This document shows positions 51,801-61,906 of a DNA stretch of 64,000 nucleotides, piece by piece; the stretch's first letter is position 1, and each line of letters opens with the position of its first letter. The stretch comes from Saprospiraceae bacterium. GTDB lineage: Bacteria > Bacteroidota > Bacteroidia > Chitinophagales > Saprospiraceae. The notes under the pieces are model-generated. The model was not told the origin of the DNA. It saw nothing but the letters and a program-made list of their open reading frames with translations, and did no database searches. Location: contig JADJVK010000004.1 in assembly GCA_016710625.1 (NCBI GenBank), positions 119,501 through 183,500 of the forward strand. Reading direction: 5' to 3'. Both the position numbers and the translations under genes were made by a program.

Positions 51801-53108
51801 CTACTTGTTAGGTGACTCAAATTTTGTTTGATAGGTGCGAAAAAGCTCCTTTTGTTTATTGTCCAAATCCAATTCCTTTCCTTTAATATATGCTGATTTT
51901 ACCTTATTGCCCAGATAATTTAATAAATCTCCATCACTAATGACAAAAGTGGCATCTTTACCAATTTCGAGAGAACCCACTTGATTATCTATTTTTAATA
52001 TTTTGGCAGTATTAAGTGAGACACTAGAAAGAGCAGATTCTTTATCTAATCCGAATGCAACACTTTCTCCAGCCTGGAATGGCAAGTTTCTTTGTTGCCA
52101 AAAGCCAATATCACTTAAGCAATAAAGTATGCCAGCATCCTTCAGAATCTTTGCATTTTTATAACACTGATTAATATCATCGTCTTCATTCGAAGGCAAA
52201 CTATGTGGTCTTCCTAATATTACTGGGATATGGTGTTGTTTTAAGAAATCTAAAATCATAAATGATTGATAGCCACCAACTATTACTGGAGTTATCGAAT
52301 ATTTCTCTGCAAAAGCAATAGAAGCCATCATCTCTTTTGCTTCTTCAACATGGATATATAAATTAGCTTTTGAATCAAAAACCTTTTCCATTGCTTCGAA
52401 CTTCAAATTTTTAGCATCATGATTTGGGTTTTTTAAATAGGCTTGGCATTCTGAAAAAAACAAGTCTAATTCTTGTTTCTGTCTCAAATATTCAAGATTT
52501 CTTTTTTTAGAATCATTATCATCGCTAAAATTTAGAGCAGATAGCGATGGCCAATTGAGATGAATGCCTTCATCAATATTTAATGCAGCATCTTCCCAAT
52601 TCCATGCATCAAGCTCCACTACACTTGAGGAGCCAGAAATTCTTCCTCCTTGAGGAACAATTTGAGCCAATAAAACGCCATTCGAACGAACAGTCCCAAT
52701 TACTTTGGATTCTGCATTGTATGCTATAATGGATCTAACATTGGGATTTAGGTTGCCGACCTCGGCAAAATCTCTTGTTTGTTTTGCAGCATCTATTTCC
52801 ACCAATCCAAGATTGGTATTTACGGCGATCAATCCGGGATAAATATGTTTATTTTCAGCGTCAATTATTTTTGAATAGGTTGGTATATTTGCATCAGAAA
52901 TAGCTCCGATAAAATTTATTTTACCATCAATAAATCCAATAAATCCCTTTTCTATAATTTTTCCATTTCCAATATGTAAAGTTGCATTTTTGATACCAAT
53001 AGCTTCTTTCTGTTTTTTTGCTGGTGTTTGACTAATTAATATGCTACTACAAATGAAGCAAATACATATTACTAAGAAATTTTTTATGTTAAACAATTTA
53101 AATTGCAT
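51801..53108 (-). CDS. Secreted amidohydrolase-like protein lacking the HxH metal motif
   Basis: The 435-residue protein has a signal peptide (hydrophobic FLVICICFICSSILIS, ending near residue 27) and the amidohydrolase frame: an N-terminal beta domain, HIYPGLIA at about 92 and a C-terminal ILKIDNQVGSLEIGKDATFV. Where active family members have HxH just after PGxID, this one reads NTNLGLVEID. The first metal pair is therefore missing and it may be non-catalytic or a partner of an active paralogue. Bacteroidota often carry such proteins in pairs, but no partner is present here. It is divergent from the sigma-factor gene across a 211-bp spacer. Confidence 0.8.
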   Translation of the reverse strand: MQFKLFNIKNFLVICICFICSSILISQTPAKKQKEAIGIKNATLHIGNGKIIEKGFIGFIDGKINFIGAISDANIPTYSKIIDAENKHIYPGLIAVNTNLGLVEIDAAKQTRDFAEVGNLNPNVRSIIAYNAESKVIGTVRSNGVLLAQIVPQGGRISGSSSVVELDAWNWEDAALNIDEGIHLNWPSLSALNFSDDNDSKKRNLEYLRQKQELDLFFSECQAYLKNPNHDAKNLKFEAMEKVFDSKANLYIHVEEAKEMMASIAFAEKYSITPVIVGGYQSFMILDFLKQHHIPVILGRPHSLPSNEDDDINQCYKNAKILKDAGILYCLSDIGFWQQRNLPFQAGESVAFGLDKESALSSVSLNTAKILKIDNQVGSLEIGKDATFVISDGDLLNYLGNKVKSAYIKGKELDLDNKQKELFRTYQTKFESPNK

Positions 53109-53285
53109 ATTAAAATTCGTTAATTATAGTTTTATTAAAAATTGTTTTAAAAAGATTAATTTTTTGTTAAAGTTAAAAAAAATTAGGATTTAAATATTAT
53201 TTTCTGATATATTGCACTATCATTTTTTATTTATTCATTTTAAATCTGTTGATTATAGAGGAAAACCTTTACACTTTGTTATAAA

Positions 53286-53293
53286 TATTTTTG
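53286..53293 (+). promoter_or_regulatory. Possible -7 element before the sigma-factor gene
   Basis: TATTTTTG matches TAnnTTTG 26 bp before the start codon. No TTTG is found at the expected distance upstream, so only the -7 half is supported. Confidence 0.35.
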
Positions 53294-53319
53294 AAAAACC
53301 ATCAAAATAAAGTGTAGAT

Positions 53320-53916
53320 ATGCAGGTTATGCCCATTGTACTTGGTCAACAGACCGATCACCAGTTAATAGCTTTATACCTAGAAGGAAATGAATTAGCA
53401 TTCGAAGAATTGCTAAGCAGACATAAAGCAAAAATTTATACATCCATTTATTTATTTGTTAAAGATCAAGATTTAGCAGACGATATTTTTCAAGAAGTAT
53501 TTATTAAAATAATTGATACTTTAAGAAAAGGAAAATATAATCACGAAGGGAAATTCGTCCAATGGGCATTAAGAATTTCGTACAACCTTTGTGTGGATTA
53601 TTTTAGAAGAAATAAAAGGAGACCAACTATTTCAGGTACGGATGATTTCAATATTTTTGATGTTCTTCGTCAGCCTGACGACAATATAGAAGATACTATT
53701 ATTAAAGATCAAACTCATGATAGAATAAGGATGTTGGTCGATAAGTTACCACCTGAGCAAAAAGAGGTAATTATTTTACGACATTATGCTGATATGAGTT
53801 TTAAAGAAATATCTTTATTAACAAAGGTAAGTATTAATACTGCTTTAGGAAGAATGAGATATGCACTGATCAATATTCGAAGAATGATTGAGAATAAAGA
53901 TTATATCATGCAATAA
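53320..53916 (+). CDS. ECF-type RNA polymerase sigma factor
   Basis: The 198-residue protein has sigma region 2 (about 24-95; ELAFEELLSRHKAKIYTSIY, QDLADDIFQEVFIKII, WALRISYNLCVDYFRRNKR) and region 4 (about 135-190; LPPEQKEVIILRHYADMSFK with a helix-turn-helix SLLTKVSINTALGRMRYAL). There is no region 1 or 3, so it belongs to the ECF group. No anti-sigma gene lies next to it. It ends in a shared terminator with the opposite gene. Its targets are unknown. Confidence 0.92.
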   Translation: MQVMPIVLGQQTDHQLIALYLEGNELAFEELLSRHKAKIYTSIYLFVKDQDLADDIFQEVFIKIIDTLRKGKYNHEGKFVQWALRISYNLCVDYFRRNKRRPTISGTDDFNIFDVLRQPDDNIEDTIIKDQTHDRIRMLVDKLPPEQKEVIILRHYADMSFKEISLLTKVSINTALGRMRYALINIRRMIENKDYIMQ

Positions 53917-53921
53917 GGAAT

Positions 53922-53962
53922 AAAAAAAGGCTGCATCCTCTAAGAAGATGCAGCCTTTTTTT
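53922..53962. terminator. Bidirectional terminator
   Basis: A perfect 16-bp stem (53922-53937 with 53947-53962), with seven A on one side and seven T on the other, serves the sigma gene on the plus strand and the small gene on the minus strand, whose stop codon overlaps it. Confidence 0.93.
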
Positions 53963-54350
53963 AATTGCCATAATGTGGCATTGGAACATTAACTTTTTCT
54001 ATTTTATAAACATGGTATTTAGTATCTCCTAGCCAACTAAAAGTATAATATTTCTCTTTATAATATAGATTGACACAACTATTTTCTAAGGAAGATGCCT
54101 CTATCTGTTTTGCAACTACTTTATCAGGAACAGAAAATGACCAAGGAGTAGGATTGTTACCCACTCTACTACAATCCAAATTCAACTCACCTTCATAGGT
54201 TTTGAAAAGCATTCCTTTATGACTAATTTTCACCACATGACCATTTCGAACGCCATCAGAATAACTACCAAAAATAAAATAGCTTAATATCAATAAGCCT
54301 AAAACTAAAATTATACCTAGCCAAATGAATATTTTTCTTCTCATAATCAA
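53961..54350 (-). CDS. Small membrane-anchored protein of unknown function
   Basis: The 129-residue protein has one hydrophobic N-terminal segment (IFIWLGIILVLGLLILSYFI, about 7-26), followed by a soluble part of about 100 residues containing YSDGVRNGHVVKISHKGMLF, KTYEGEL and, near the end, KYHVYKIEKV. Similar small proteins with this GxRxGxVxKxSxKGxxxKTYEGEL pattern are common in Bacteroidota and, as I recall, are sometimes labelled 6-phosphogluconate dehydrogenase; nothing in the sequence supports that. A start two codons later (MRRK) is equally possible. Confidence 0.75.
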   Translation of the reverse strand: MIMRRKIFIWLGIILVLGLLILSYFIFGSYSDGVRNGHVVKISHKGMLFKTYEGELNLDCSRVGNNPTPWSFSVPDKVVAKQIEASSLENSCVNLYYKEKYYTFSWLGDTKYHVYKIEKVNVPMPHYGN

Positions 54351-54405
54351 TAATTAATTAAGATTTATTGTTGATAAATGTAGTTTTGTGTTTTAAAAAT
54401 TTTTT

Positions 54406-54413
54406 CAAAGATA
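54406..54413 (-). promoter_or_regulatory. Possible -7 element for the small minus-strand gene
   Basis: CAAAGATA on the plus strand reads TATCTTTG on the minus strand, matching TAnnTTTG 56 bp upstream of the start codon at 54350. A -33 match is not seen. Confidence 0.35.
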
Positions 54414-54495
54414 ATGTTTGTATATTATTAACAGGAGTATTCGTAAAAAAATTCTTTATGAACTCATAATTATTCTAAAAATCAGATATATATAG

Positions 54496-55884
54496 ATGAA
54501 TATTAGACAAATGAATGATACGATAGTAGCATTAGCAACGGCACCAGCAATTGGAGCAATTGGCGTAATAAGATTATCTGGTGATGATGCAATCAAGATT
54601 TGCAATAAGGTATTTAACGGGAAAAACTTAGAGAAACAAAAAACACATACCATTCATTTTGGGACAATTATAGATGAAAATGAAGCTGTAATTGACGAAG
54701 TTTTAGCTTCTGTATTTGTGAGTCCGAAATCTTATACAAAAGAAAATGTAGTAGAGATATCTTGTCATGGGTCGCCTTATATTCAACAAAAAATAATCGA
54801 AATCTTTATAAAGAATGGGGCTAGGATGGCAAATCCTGGGGAGTTTACCATGAGGGCATTTTTGAATGGTCAGATGGATTTGAGTCAAGCAGAAGCTGTT
54901 GCTGACTTGATTGCATCCGATTCGAGCATCAGCCATGATTTGGCGATGAAGCAAATGAGGGGCGGCTTCAGTAAAAAGATAGCGGTTTTAAGAGAAGAAT
55001 TAATCAAATTTGCAAGTTTAATCGAGTTGGAATTAGATTTTGGGGAGGAAGATGTAGAGTTTGCAAATAGAAAGGAATTGAAAGAAAGAATTACCCACAT
55101 TCAATCTACGATTGATCAATTGGTGCAGTCGTTTAAAATGGGGAATGTTATTAAAAATGGAATCAGCACAGTAATTGCTGGAAGGCCTAATGCAGGAAAA
55201 TCAACCTTACTAAATGCATTACTCAATGAAGACCGAGCAATAGTGAGTGAAATTGCTGGAACGACTAGAGATACGATTGAAGAAAAACTAATCATCAATG
55301 GGTTGCAATTTAGATTAATAGATACAGCAGGAATAAGGGAGGCAACGGATGCTATAGAAGCAATTGGCGTCAGTAAGACGATGGAAAAAATACAATCTTC
55401 TGCCATTTTGGTTTATGTTTTTGATGTAATCGCTACACCTCCAGAAACTGTAAAAGCGGATATTACAGAACTTAGCAGAGAAGGTTTGACTATCATTGCG
55501 GTGGCAAATAAAATGGATTTGAACCCCTATACAAAACAAGAATGGTATGTAAATGAAGCATTGCCTTTAGAAAATATCGTTACTACTTCTGCTATCAATG
55601 AGATGAATATTGCCTATCTTAAAGAAAAACTTGCTTCTGTTGCTACTTATGGAAATTTGATTCAAGATCAAAGTATTGTAACCAATAGCAGACATTATGA
55701 AGCATTAGAAGGGGCAAACCAAAGTTTATCTGCTGCTCTTAATGGTATGAGCCAAGGGGTCACATCAGATTTTGTTGCAATTGATATCAGAAGATCCACC
55801 TATTATTTGGGACTAATCACTGGTGAGATATCAACAGATGACCTATTAGATCGAATTTTTAGGGATTTTTGTATTGGAAAATAG
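54496..55884 (+). CDS. mnmE: tRNA uridine-5-carboxymethylaminomethyl modification GTPase MnmE
   Basis: The 462-residue protein works with MnmG to modify U34 of certain tRNAs. An N-terminal tetrahydrofolate-binding domain (MNDTIVALATAPAIGAIGVI) and helical domain surround a G domain with G1 GRPNAGKST (229-237), TTRDT, G3 DTAGI (276-280) and G4 NKMD (338-341). The C-terminus ends in FCIGK, with the catalytic cysteine motif. The start may be at the second ATG, 54511 (MNDTIVALAT). The frame is intact. Confidence 0.96.
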   Translation: MNIRQMNDTIVALATAPAIGAIGVIRLSGDDAIKICNKVFNGKNLEKQKTHTIHFGTIIDENEAVIDEVLASVFVSPKSYTKENVVEISCHGSPYIQQKIIEIFIKNGARMANPGEFTMRAFLNGQMDLSQAEAVADLIASDSSISHDLAMKQMRGGFSKKIAVLREELIKFASLIELELDFGEEDVEFANRKELKERITHIQSTIDQLVQSFKMGNVIKNGISTVIAGRPNAGKSTLLNALLNEDRAIVSEIAGTTRDTIEEKLIINGLQFRLIDTAGIREATDAIEAIGVSKTMEKIQSSAILVYVFDVIATPPETVKADITELSREGLTIIAVANKMDLNPYTKQEWYVNEALPLENIVTTSAINEMNIAYLKEKLASVATYGNLIQDQSIVTNSRHYEALEGANQSLSAALNGMSQGVTSDFVAIDIRRSTYYLGLITGEISTDDLLDRIFRDFCIGK

Positions 55885-55932
55885 AAATTCCACTTATTTG
55901 ACAATCAATCCGTTTTAGAGTTTAAATTTTAT

Positions 55933-55940
55933 TATATTTG
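55933..55940 (+). promoter_or_regulatory. Possible -7 element before the response-regulator gene
   Basis: TATATTTG matches TAnnTTTG 16 bp before the ATG at 55956. A correctly spaced -33 element is not seen (nearest TTG at 55898), so support is weak. Confidence 0.35.
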
Positions 55941-55955
55941 TATATTCTTTTGGTT

Positions 55956-56718
55956 ATGAATATGCAATTAAAAGTAGTATTAGTAGATGATGAGTTAGCT
56001 TGTACTAATAGTTTAAAACTGGAGTTGGAAGCTTATTGTCCAGAAGTAAATGTTATACAGACATTTAATTCTACTGATGATGCGATTATTTTCCTGAACA
56101 AAGAACCTATCGATGTGCTTTTTTTAGATATTGAAATGGGGAATATGACGGGTTTTGACCTGTTAAATAAACTGAAAAATACCACTTTTGATATCGTATT
56201 TGTTACAGCACATGACTCCTATGCCGTTCGAGCTTTTGAATATTGTGCCATTGATTATTTACTTAAAACCGATTCTAAAATATAGGTTGATCGAATCAAT
56301 AGAAAAAATTAAGAAAAAGCAAAAAACGATTGAAAGTACATCCCAGAATTTTTCATTACTCAATAGTAGCTTCCAAAGCTTGCAACAACAATTGCCTGTT
56401 ATTCCGATACCGACTTTAGAAGGCTTATTAATGATAAGAGTTGATGAAATCATTTTTATTGAAGCGGAAGGAAATTATTCCAATATAAATATGAAAAACC
56501 CTCAAGAAAAATACTTCGTTTCCAAATCTCTAAAAGAAATAGAGGCGTTATTATCTGGAAGGGGATTTATTAGGACGCATAATTCTTATATTGTTAATCC
56601 AATATATATTAAAAAGTACATAAAAGGTGCTGGTGGATATTTGGTATTGATGAATGGACAAACAGTTGATGTTTCGAGAGCAAACAAAGAAAGGGTAATT
56701 GATGCACTAGGTGGGTAG
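55956..56718 (+). CDS. LytTR-family response regulator (one-base indel)
   Basis: The repaired protein has 253 residues. The receiver domain has the acidic pair VDDE (about 10-13), the phosphoacceptor Asp58 in VLFLDIEMG, Thr in FVTAHDSYAVRAFE and Lys in DYLLKP. A linker follows, then a LytTR DNA-binding domain (about 150-250; VDEIIFIEAEGNYSNI, FIRTHNSYIVNP). The frame breaks in the homopolymer at 56265-56268: CTTAAAACCG should read CTTAAACCG, restoring LLKPILKYRL. A start at ATG 55956 or 55962 is possible. It is next to a LytS-like kinase and is probably its partner. Confidence 0.92.
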
Positions 56719-56868
56719 CTTGCACTTTCTTGACAATTCCAATGGTAGATTATCCTGTTATTTTACCAATTATACATTCAAAATAACAATTTGTGAACTG
56801 AAATTTTCAAAGGATTACAAATTGATTCACATTTGAGTTTAATTTACTTAACTTTCATTTTGAAATGA

Positions 56869-59800
56869 ATGAATAATTGGTTGCTCATAGCTTGTTTTTT
56901 TGTATTCTTGTTTCAATGGAATACCCTATCTGCTCAATCTTCCGAAAATGGATCATTTGATAGCCCTTTTTTTACGAATCTAACCAAAAATGAAGGTTTA
57001 AATTGCAAAGCAGCAACTTGTATAAATGAGGACAAGAAAACAGGATTTATATGGATTGGTACGAATGAGGGATTGAATCGTTATGATGGAAAAAATATTC
57101 TACGATTTTCGCATAATCAGGAAGATACAAATTCCATTCAAGCAAATTATATTAATGATATTCTATCCAAAGAGGACGGCTCGATTTGGATAGCTAGTGT
57201 CGGAGGATTAGACCATTATCAGCCACAAAAAAATAGTTTTTCCCATTATAGAAATCAATTAAAAGGATATTTTGTAAAGTCAATCCTAGAATATAAGGAC
57301 CAAAGTATTTGGGTTGGCACGATGAACCGTGATAACTTCGGAGGAGGGGGGCTCCATTTATTGAACCCTGACAAAGGGAGTTGTCAATATTGGAAACTTA
57401 CAGATTTTATAAATATATCTAAAACTGATTCGGCATACCATTACAAATTCAACTCCATTACGGATATAAAATGGGATGGTGCAAACCCAAATTTTCTTTG
57501 GGTATCGGTAGAAACTGGGGTAGCTCTTTTTGATATAAGCCAAAAAAAATATACTAATTTTTGGAAAATTCCTAATTTGCAACTTTCTAAATATCAATAT
57601 GTTACTTGTGTTTTGCCCGATAAAGATGGTAGTATTTGGGTAGGTGTTTGGAATGGGGGATTATATCATTTTTTCCCTAAAACGGATCGTTGGGACTATG
57701 TAGAAATAAAAGCTGATATAAAAGACAATTTTAGAATAGTAAGCTCCTTATTTGCAAAAAATGAGGAAGAAATTCTAATTGGTAGTCAATATGGGATTTT
57801 GACACTGCAAAAGCCAAATAGAATTGTTGATTTTTGGGAGCATAATTTAGTGGAAAAGGAAGAAAGTGTGGTAGGATACCTAACTTGGAATATAATGAAA
57901 GATAAAAACCAAACTTATTGGTTTGCAATGGAGAATGGGGTAAGTAGATTGGATTTTAGGAATAATTTTACGAAGTATTTTAAAGTTAATCCACAAAATA
58001 AACTAAATCCGAATATATGTAACATAACTGCTGTGGCTCATAATCCCAAAACCGAAAAAGTAATTGTTTCAGTTAATGCAGCAGAAAACCTTTATTTTAT
58101 AGATTTTTCAAATAAAACATTCCAAGTCGTCAATTATTTTCCTTGGAAAAACAAGGCTAAAGAGCCACGATATTTTGAAGCTATTACTTATGACTCCTCG
58201 AACCAATTGTGGCTATTATCTCAAAAGCAACTTTTTAAATGGAGGCAAGCACCAATAAGATTATACCCATTTCGGAGTATAATGAGTTTAAAAAGGATGA
58301 AAACGAGTGATAATTATATAATAAAGTTTCAAAATAAGTCTATACTTTGGGTGGCTGGTAAAGAGGATATTTTCAAAATAGATTTAGAACATAAAGCAAT
58401 ATCACAATACAATTATGAAAATGTCCAATTTCTAAAATTAGGGGATAAAGTTTCGGATTGTATAATTGATCAAGAAAATTCAGTACTGTTTTCGACGAGT
58501 AATGGATTATTGATTTTCAAAGAAAACTCTTGGTATCATAGCTTGCCATTTTCAAATAATCGGGAAGATGGAATGAATAATATTCACTCGATAACACAAA
58601 CAACTGATGGTAGCATATGGCTTTCTGTTTCGAATCAAGGTGTTATAAGATGCACTTACAAGGACAATAAATTGATACCTGAAAAGAATTCAAATGGGCA
58701 ATTTTTTCTAATAAAAGAGAGTATATACCAAATTAGAAGCATTAAGGACCAGATTTGGATGGCGACAGCTTCTGGAATATTGAATTATGATTATGGAAAT
58801 AAATCATTGAAAAGGTTCAGCTATCAACAGGGGTTTTCGAGCTCTAAAATTCCTATACTTGGCGAAAGTTCACTTTTTGTAAATTCTGAAAATAATTATT
58901 TAATATTTGGTGCAGCTAGTGGTAAAGTTGGAGTAATTGATCAAGAAAAGTTTTTAAAAATTTCAGATCCCAAACCCAGTCTTTATCTATCGCAATTCAA
59001 AGTCTTTGATAAACCAATACTTGAAAATCAAAATTTGAATGACATATCCGATATAAAACTGACCTATCAAGAAAATTTTTTTACACTAAATTTCAATGCA
59101 ATTCAATTTTCAAATAACCAAGATGTTGAATATAGTTATATTTTAGAAGGTGTTAATCCTCAATGGGTTGCGACAAATTCTCCGATTGCAAGTTATACTA
59201 ATATTGAAGGAGGTACATATAAATTTCGAGTGAAAGCAAAAAACAGAGATGGGGTATGGTCAGATGAAAAAAGTATTTTAATCCATATCAAACCGCCATT
59301 TTGGAAAACCAAATGGTTTTTTGTGTTTTCAATTTTAGGGATTTTGTTATTAACTTATGCATTTTATAGGTATCGAATTGCACAAATTCAAGAAAAAAAC
59401 CGAATCCAACAATTAGCACTTCAAAGCGAAGTGAAAGCACTGAGAGTGCAGATGAATCCTCATTTTATTTTCAATGCATTAAATTCTGTCAAAAACAATA
59501 TTCTGTCGAATAAGCCATTAGACGCTGCGGAGTATTTAAGTAATTTCGCTTATTTACTAAGAAATATCCTCCAACAATCAAGGCTCAAGCTAATTCCACT
59601 CAGTGAAGAATTAGAAACACTTTTGTTATATATAGAAATGGAAATGGGCAGATTTCAAAAAAAATTTGTATTTAATTATTTACTCGATAAAGATATTCCT
59701 ATTTCTGAAATCATGATTCCTCCGCTCATCATTCAGCCTTATGTAGAAAACGCCATTCGCCATGCTTTCAATAATATGTTAGAACCAGGAATTTTGAATT

Positions 59801-60048
59801 TGGAAGTTAAAATGGAGCAACCAAACATCGTTTTGTGTATAGTGGATGATAATGGTTGTGGGCGATTTGTGAAAGAAACCATTGATTCAAAGCACAAATC
59901 ATTGGGTATGAGTATAACGAATGATAGAATAAAATTGCATAATCAATTAAATGAAGCTCATATTAAAGTAAACATTATCGATAAAAAGAATGCTGAAAAT
60001 GTGCCATGTGGCACAAGAATAGAGATCAGACTAACTATAAATAATTAA
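56869..60048 (+). CDS. Beta-propeller sensor histidine kinase (LytS-like)
   Basis: The 1,059-residue protein has a signal peptide (about 1-23, LSAQ cleavage), some 700 residues of two-component-regulator propeller repeats (SIWIASVGGLDHY, SIWVGVWNGGLYHF, SIWLSVSNQGVIRC), a Y_Y_Y domain (about 750-810; YSYILEGVNPQWV, YKFRVKAKNRDGVWS), one membrane segment (816-837) and a cytoplasmic kinase part. The kinase has the phosphorylated His865 in MNPHFIFNALNS and the N box with Asn961 in VENAIRHAF; the G box is DDNGCGR. There is no receiver domain, so it differs from the hybrid SusR-type systems. It should phosphorylate the regulator encoded upstream; the ligand is unknown. It ends 4 bp before the next gene. 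Confidence 0.94.
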   Translation: MNNWLLIACFFVFLFQWNTLSAQSSENGSFDSPFFTNLTKNEGLNCKAATCINEDKKTGFIWIGTNEGLNRYDGKNILRFSHNQEDTNSIQANYINDILSKEDGSIWIASVGGLDHYQPQKNSFSHYRNQLKGYFVKSILEYKDQSIWVGTMNRDNFGGGGLHLLNPDKGSCQYWKLTDFINISKTDSAYHYKFNSITDIKWDGANPNFLWVSVETGVALFDISQKKYTNFWKIPNLQLSKYQYVTCVLPDKDGSIWVGVWNGGLYHFFPKTDRWDYVEIKADIKDNFRIVSSLFAKNEEEILIGSQYGILTLQKPNRIVDFWEHNLVEKEESVVGYLTWNIMKDKNQTYWFAMENGVSRLDFRNNFTKYFKVNPQNKLNPNICNITAVAHNPKTEKVIVSVNAAENLYFIDFSNKTFQVVNYFPWKNKAKEPRYFEAITYDSSNQLWLLSQKQLFKWRQAPIRLYPFRSIMSLKRMKTSDNYIIKFQNKSILWVAGKEDIFKIDLEHKAISQYNYENVQFLKLGDKVSDCIIDQENSVLFSTSNGLLIFKENSWYHSLPFSNNREDGMNNIHSITQTTDGSIWLSVSNQGVIRCTYKDNKLIPEKNSNGQFFLIKESIYQIRSIKDQIWMATASGILNYDYGNKSLKRFSYQQGFSSSKIPILGESSLFVNSENNYLIFGAASGKVGVIDQEKFLKISDPKPSLYLSQFKVFDKPILENQNLNDISDIKLTYQENFFTLNFNAIQFSNNQDVEYSYILEGVNPQWVATNSPIASYTNIEGGTYKFRVKAKNRDGVWSDEKSILIHIKPPFWKTKWFFVFSILGILLLTYAFYRYRIAQIQEKNRIQQLALQSEVKALRVQMNPHFIFNALNSVKNNILSNKPLDAAEYLSNFAYLLRNILQQSRLKLIPLSEELETLLLYIEMEMGRFQKKFVFNYLLDKDIPISEIMIPPLIIQPYVENAIRHAFNNMLEPGILNLEVKMEQPNIVLCIVDDNGCGRFVKETIDSKHKSLGMSITNDRIKLHNQLNEAHIKVNIIDKKNAENVPCGTRIEIRLTINN

Positions 60049-60052
60049 CCAA

Positions 60053-61906
60053 ATGAAGAAAGGATTTATATTTTTATTTTTTTATCAAACATTGCTTTTA
60101 GCTCAAAATTGTCAACATATAGGGATGAATCTCCACTTTATAAGCTTTTGGAGTAGAGAAGTCCCATTTGCAAATCTGATGATGCAAGCAGCTCCTTGGG
60201 TTCCATGTGATAGTGATTGGCAATTTGATCAAACAGATAATTATTTATCATTTAATAAAATCATTAAAAATGAGCAAGGCTATCCAACACATTTGCCGCA
60301 GATAATCCCCGGACTTGCGGAACCACAGATAGTCAAAACGATTTTAGCTTGGGACAATGGAGGTATCTTACCCTCAGGCAATTATGAAATAAAATATGAT
60401 GGAAAGGGAATTATCGAATTATTTGGTTTAGATACGATCAATATTATTTCTGAAAAGCCAGGCAATATTATTTTCAATCTAAAGCCCAATAAATTAATTA
60501 CCAATGTCCTCGGTCATAAAGGTGGAGGATTGGGTTTGCTTATTAGACAATCAGAGTTGGGGAACCCGATTAGCAATATCAGGGTACTCTTGCCCAATTC
60601 GGATTCGAATGTCTATCCTTTCAATCCAGCTTTTATCGAAAAACTAAAGCCATTTAAAGCCATTCGATTTATGAATTGGAATGCTTCATACTGGAGTGAT
60701 GAGACAAAATGGGCAGATAGAAGGCAAATGAACTATTATACACAATTTAACTGTATAGATTGGTATAGTATTGATAGAAAGAGTGTTGCAATAGAATATG
60801 CCATCCAACTATGTAATATTTTAGAAAAGGATATGTGGATTTCAATTCCCTATCAAGCAGATGAAAACTACATTGGTGAGCTTGGCAAACTAGTATTAAA
60901 TACGTTGAATCCAAAATTGAAAGTATATATAGAGTATGGCAATGAAGTTTGGAATGAAGGTTTCGAAAATATCCCTAATGATGCCTTTGAACGACAGCAC
61001 AATTTTGTGAAAACGAATGCTCCAGAAGTTCTTAAAACGGAGCCTTTTCAATATAGTTATGCCTATTTTGCGGATAGAGCCTTTAAAGCTTTTAATCCAT
61101 TTTCTTCCAATCGAGTTATACGAGTATTAGCTGGGCAGCAAGGAGCTTGGCAAGGAGAAGTTTTGAAAAGATCTATTGAAGGAATGGCGTTTATCGGCTC
61201 CAAAGATTCATTTGATGTCGGTAGTATCGCTGATTATATGTTTCAACAAGATGCCATAAATAGTTTGCCTAACAATGCAACAGTATCTGATGTCGCTTCT
61301 GCATTTAGAAATGTGATGGATGTTTCGCTACTAAGAATCAATGAAAATATTCAACAATTAGAGATTATAGGAAAAAAAATGATTACTTATGAAGGTGGTG
61401 TTCATGCCAATTTTAATGAAGGAGATTCTAATGAAAATGCCCTTTTAGCTTTTTCAAACGATACTAGCTTTTATAATATATCTAGAGAATGGTTGGAAAA
61501 AGTGAGTAGCCTTCCTAGTGTGGAGATGCAAATGGCTTTTGTTTTGGCGGATGACAAATATGGTTATTGGCACCTACAAAATATTTTTGAAGAGAATCCC
61601 AATTCATCCTTAAAATACAAAGCAATCATTGATCATTGCAAAACGGTAGATATAGATTTTATAGAGCCAGAACCAGATATCTCTATTTTCCCGAATCCAG
61701 TCAAAGATGAGTTGATTTTTGGATTGGAATCTCCAGAAAATTATTGGATTCAAATTTTTGATTTTCAAGGAAATATGTATAAAGAGACTATTTTGAACTC
61801 AAGTAGCCCCCAAATTTCCATTGCAGATTTGCCGAAAGGAATTTTTTTAATTAGTTTAAAAAACGCTAAAAATAAAATTGTTAAAAAATTTATAAAAATT
61901 GAATAA
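60053..61906 (+). CDS. Secreted clan GH-A-like protein with T9SS type A sorting domain
   Basis: The 617-residue protein has a signal peptide (about 1-18, LLLAQ) and a long central region that reads like a TIM-barrel glycoside hydrolase. The acid/base-type motif VYIEYGNEVWN places Glu298 after Asn, and the nucleophile-type motif ITYEGG places Glu447, a spacing normal for clan GH-A. IRFMNWNAS and WISIPYQAD are further barrel strands. The last 75 residues (SIFPNPVKDELIF...LPKGIFLISLKN) form a T9SS type A sorting domain. The substrate is unknown and activity is inferred from motifs only. It follows the sensor kinase by 4 bp and overlaps the next start by 1 bp, so these genes form an operon. Confidence 0.82.
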   Translation: MKKGFIFLFFYQTLLLAQNCQHIGMNLHFISFWSREVPFANLMMQAAPWVPCDSDWQFDQTDNYLSFNKIIKNEQGYPTHLPQIIPGLAEPQIVKTILAWDNGGILPSGNYEIKYDGKGIIELFGLDTINIISEKPGNIIFNLKPNKLITNVLGHKGGGLGLLIRQSELGNPISNIRVLLPNSDSNVYPFNPAFIEKLKPFKAIRFMNWNASYWSDETKWADRRQMNYYTQFNCIDWYSIDRKSVAIEYAIQLCNILEKDMWISIPYQADENYIGELGKLVLNTLNPKLKVYIEYGNEVWNEGFENIPNDAFERQHNFVKTNAPEVLKTEPFQYSYAYFADRAFKAFNPFSSNRVIRVLAGQQGAWQGEVLKRSIEGMAFIGSKDSFDVGSIADYMFQQDAINSLPNNATVSDVASAFRNVMDVSLLRINENIQQLEIIGKKMITYEGGVHANFNEGDSNENALLAFSNDTSFYNISREWLEKVSSLPSVEMQMAFVLADDKYGYWHLQNIFEENPNSSLKYKAIIDHCKTVDIDFIEPEPDISIFPNPVKDELIFGLESPENYWIQIFDFQGNMYKETILNSSSPQISIADLPKGIFLISLKNAKNKIVKKFIKIE

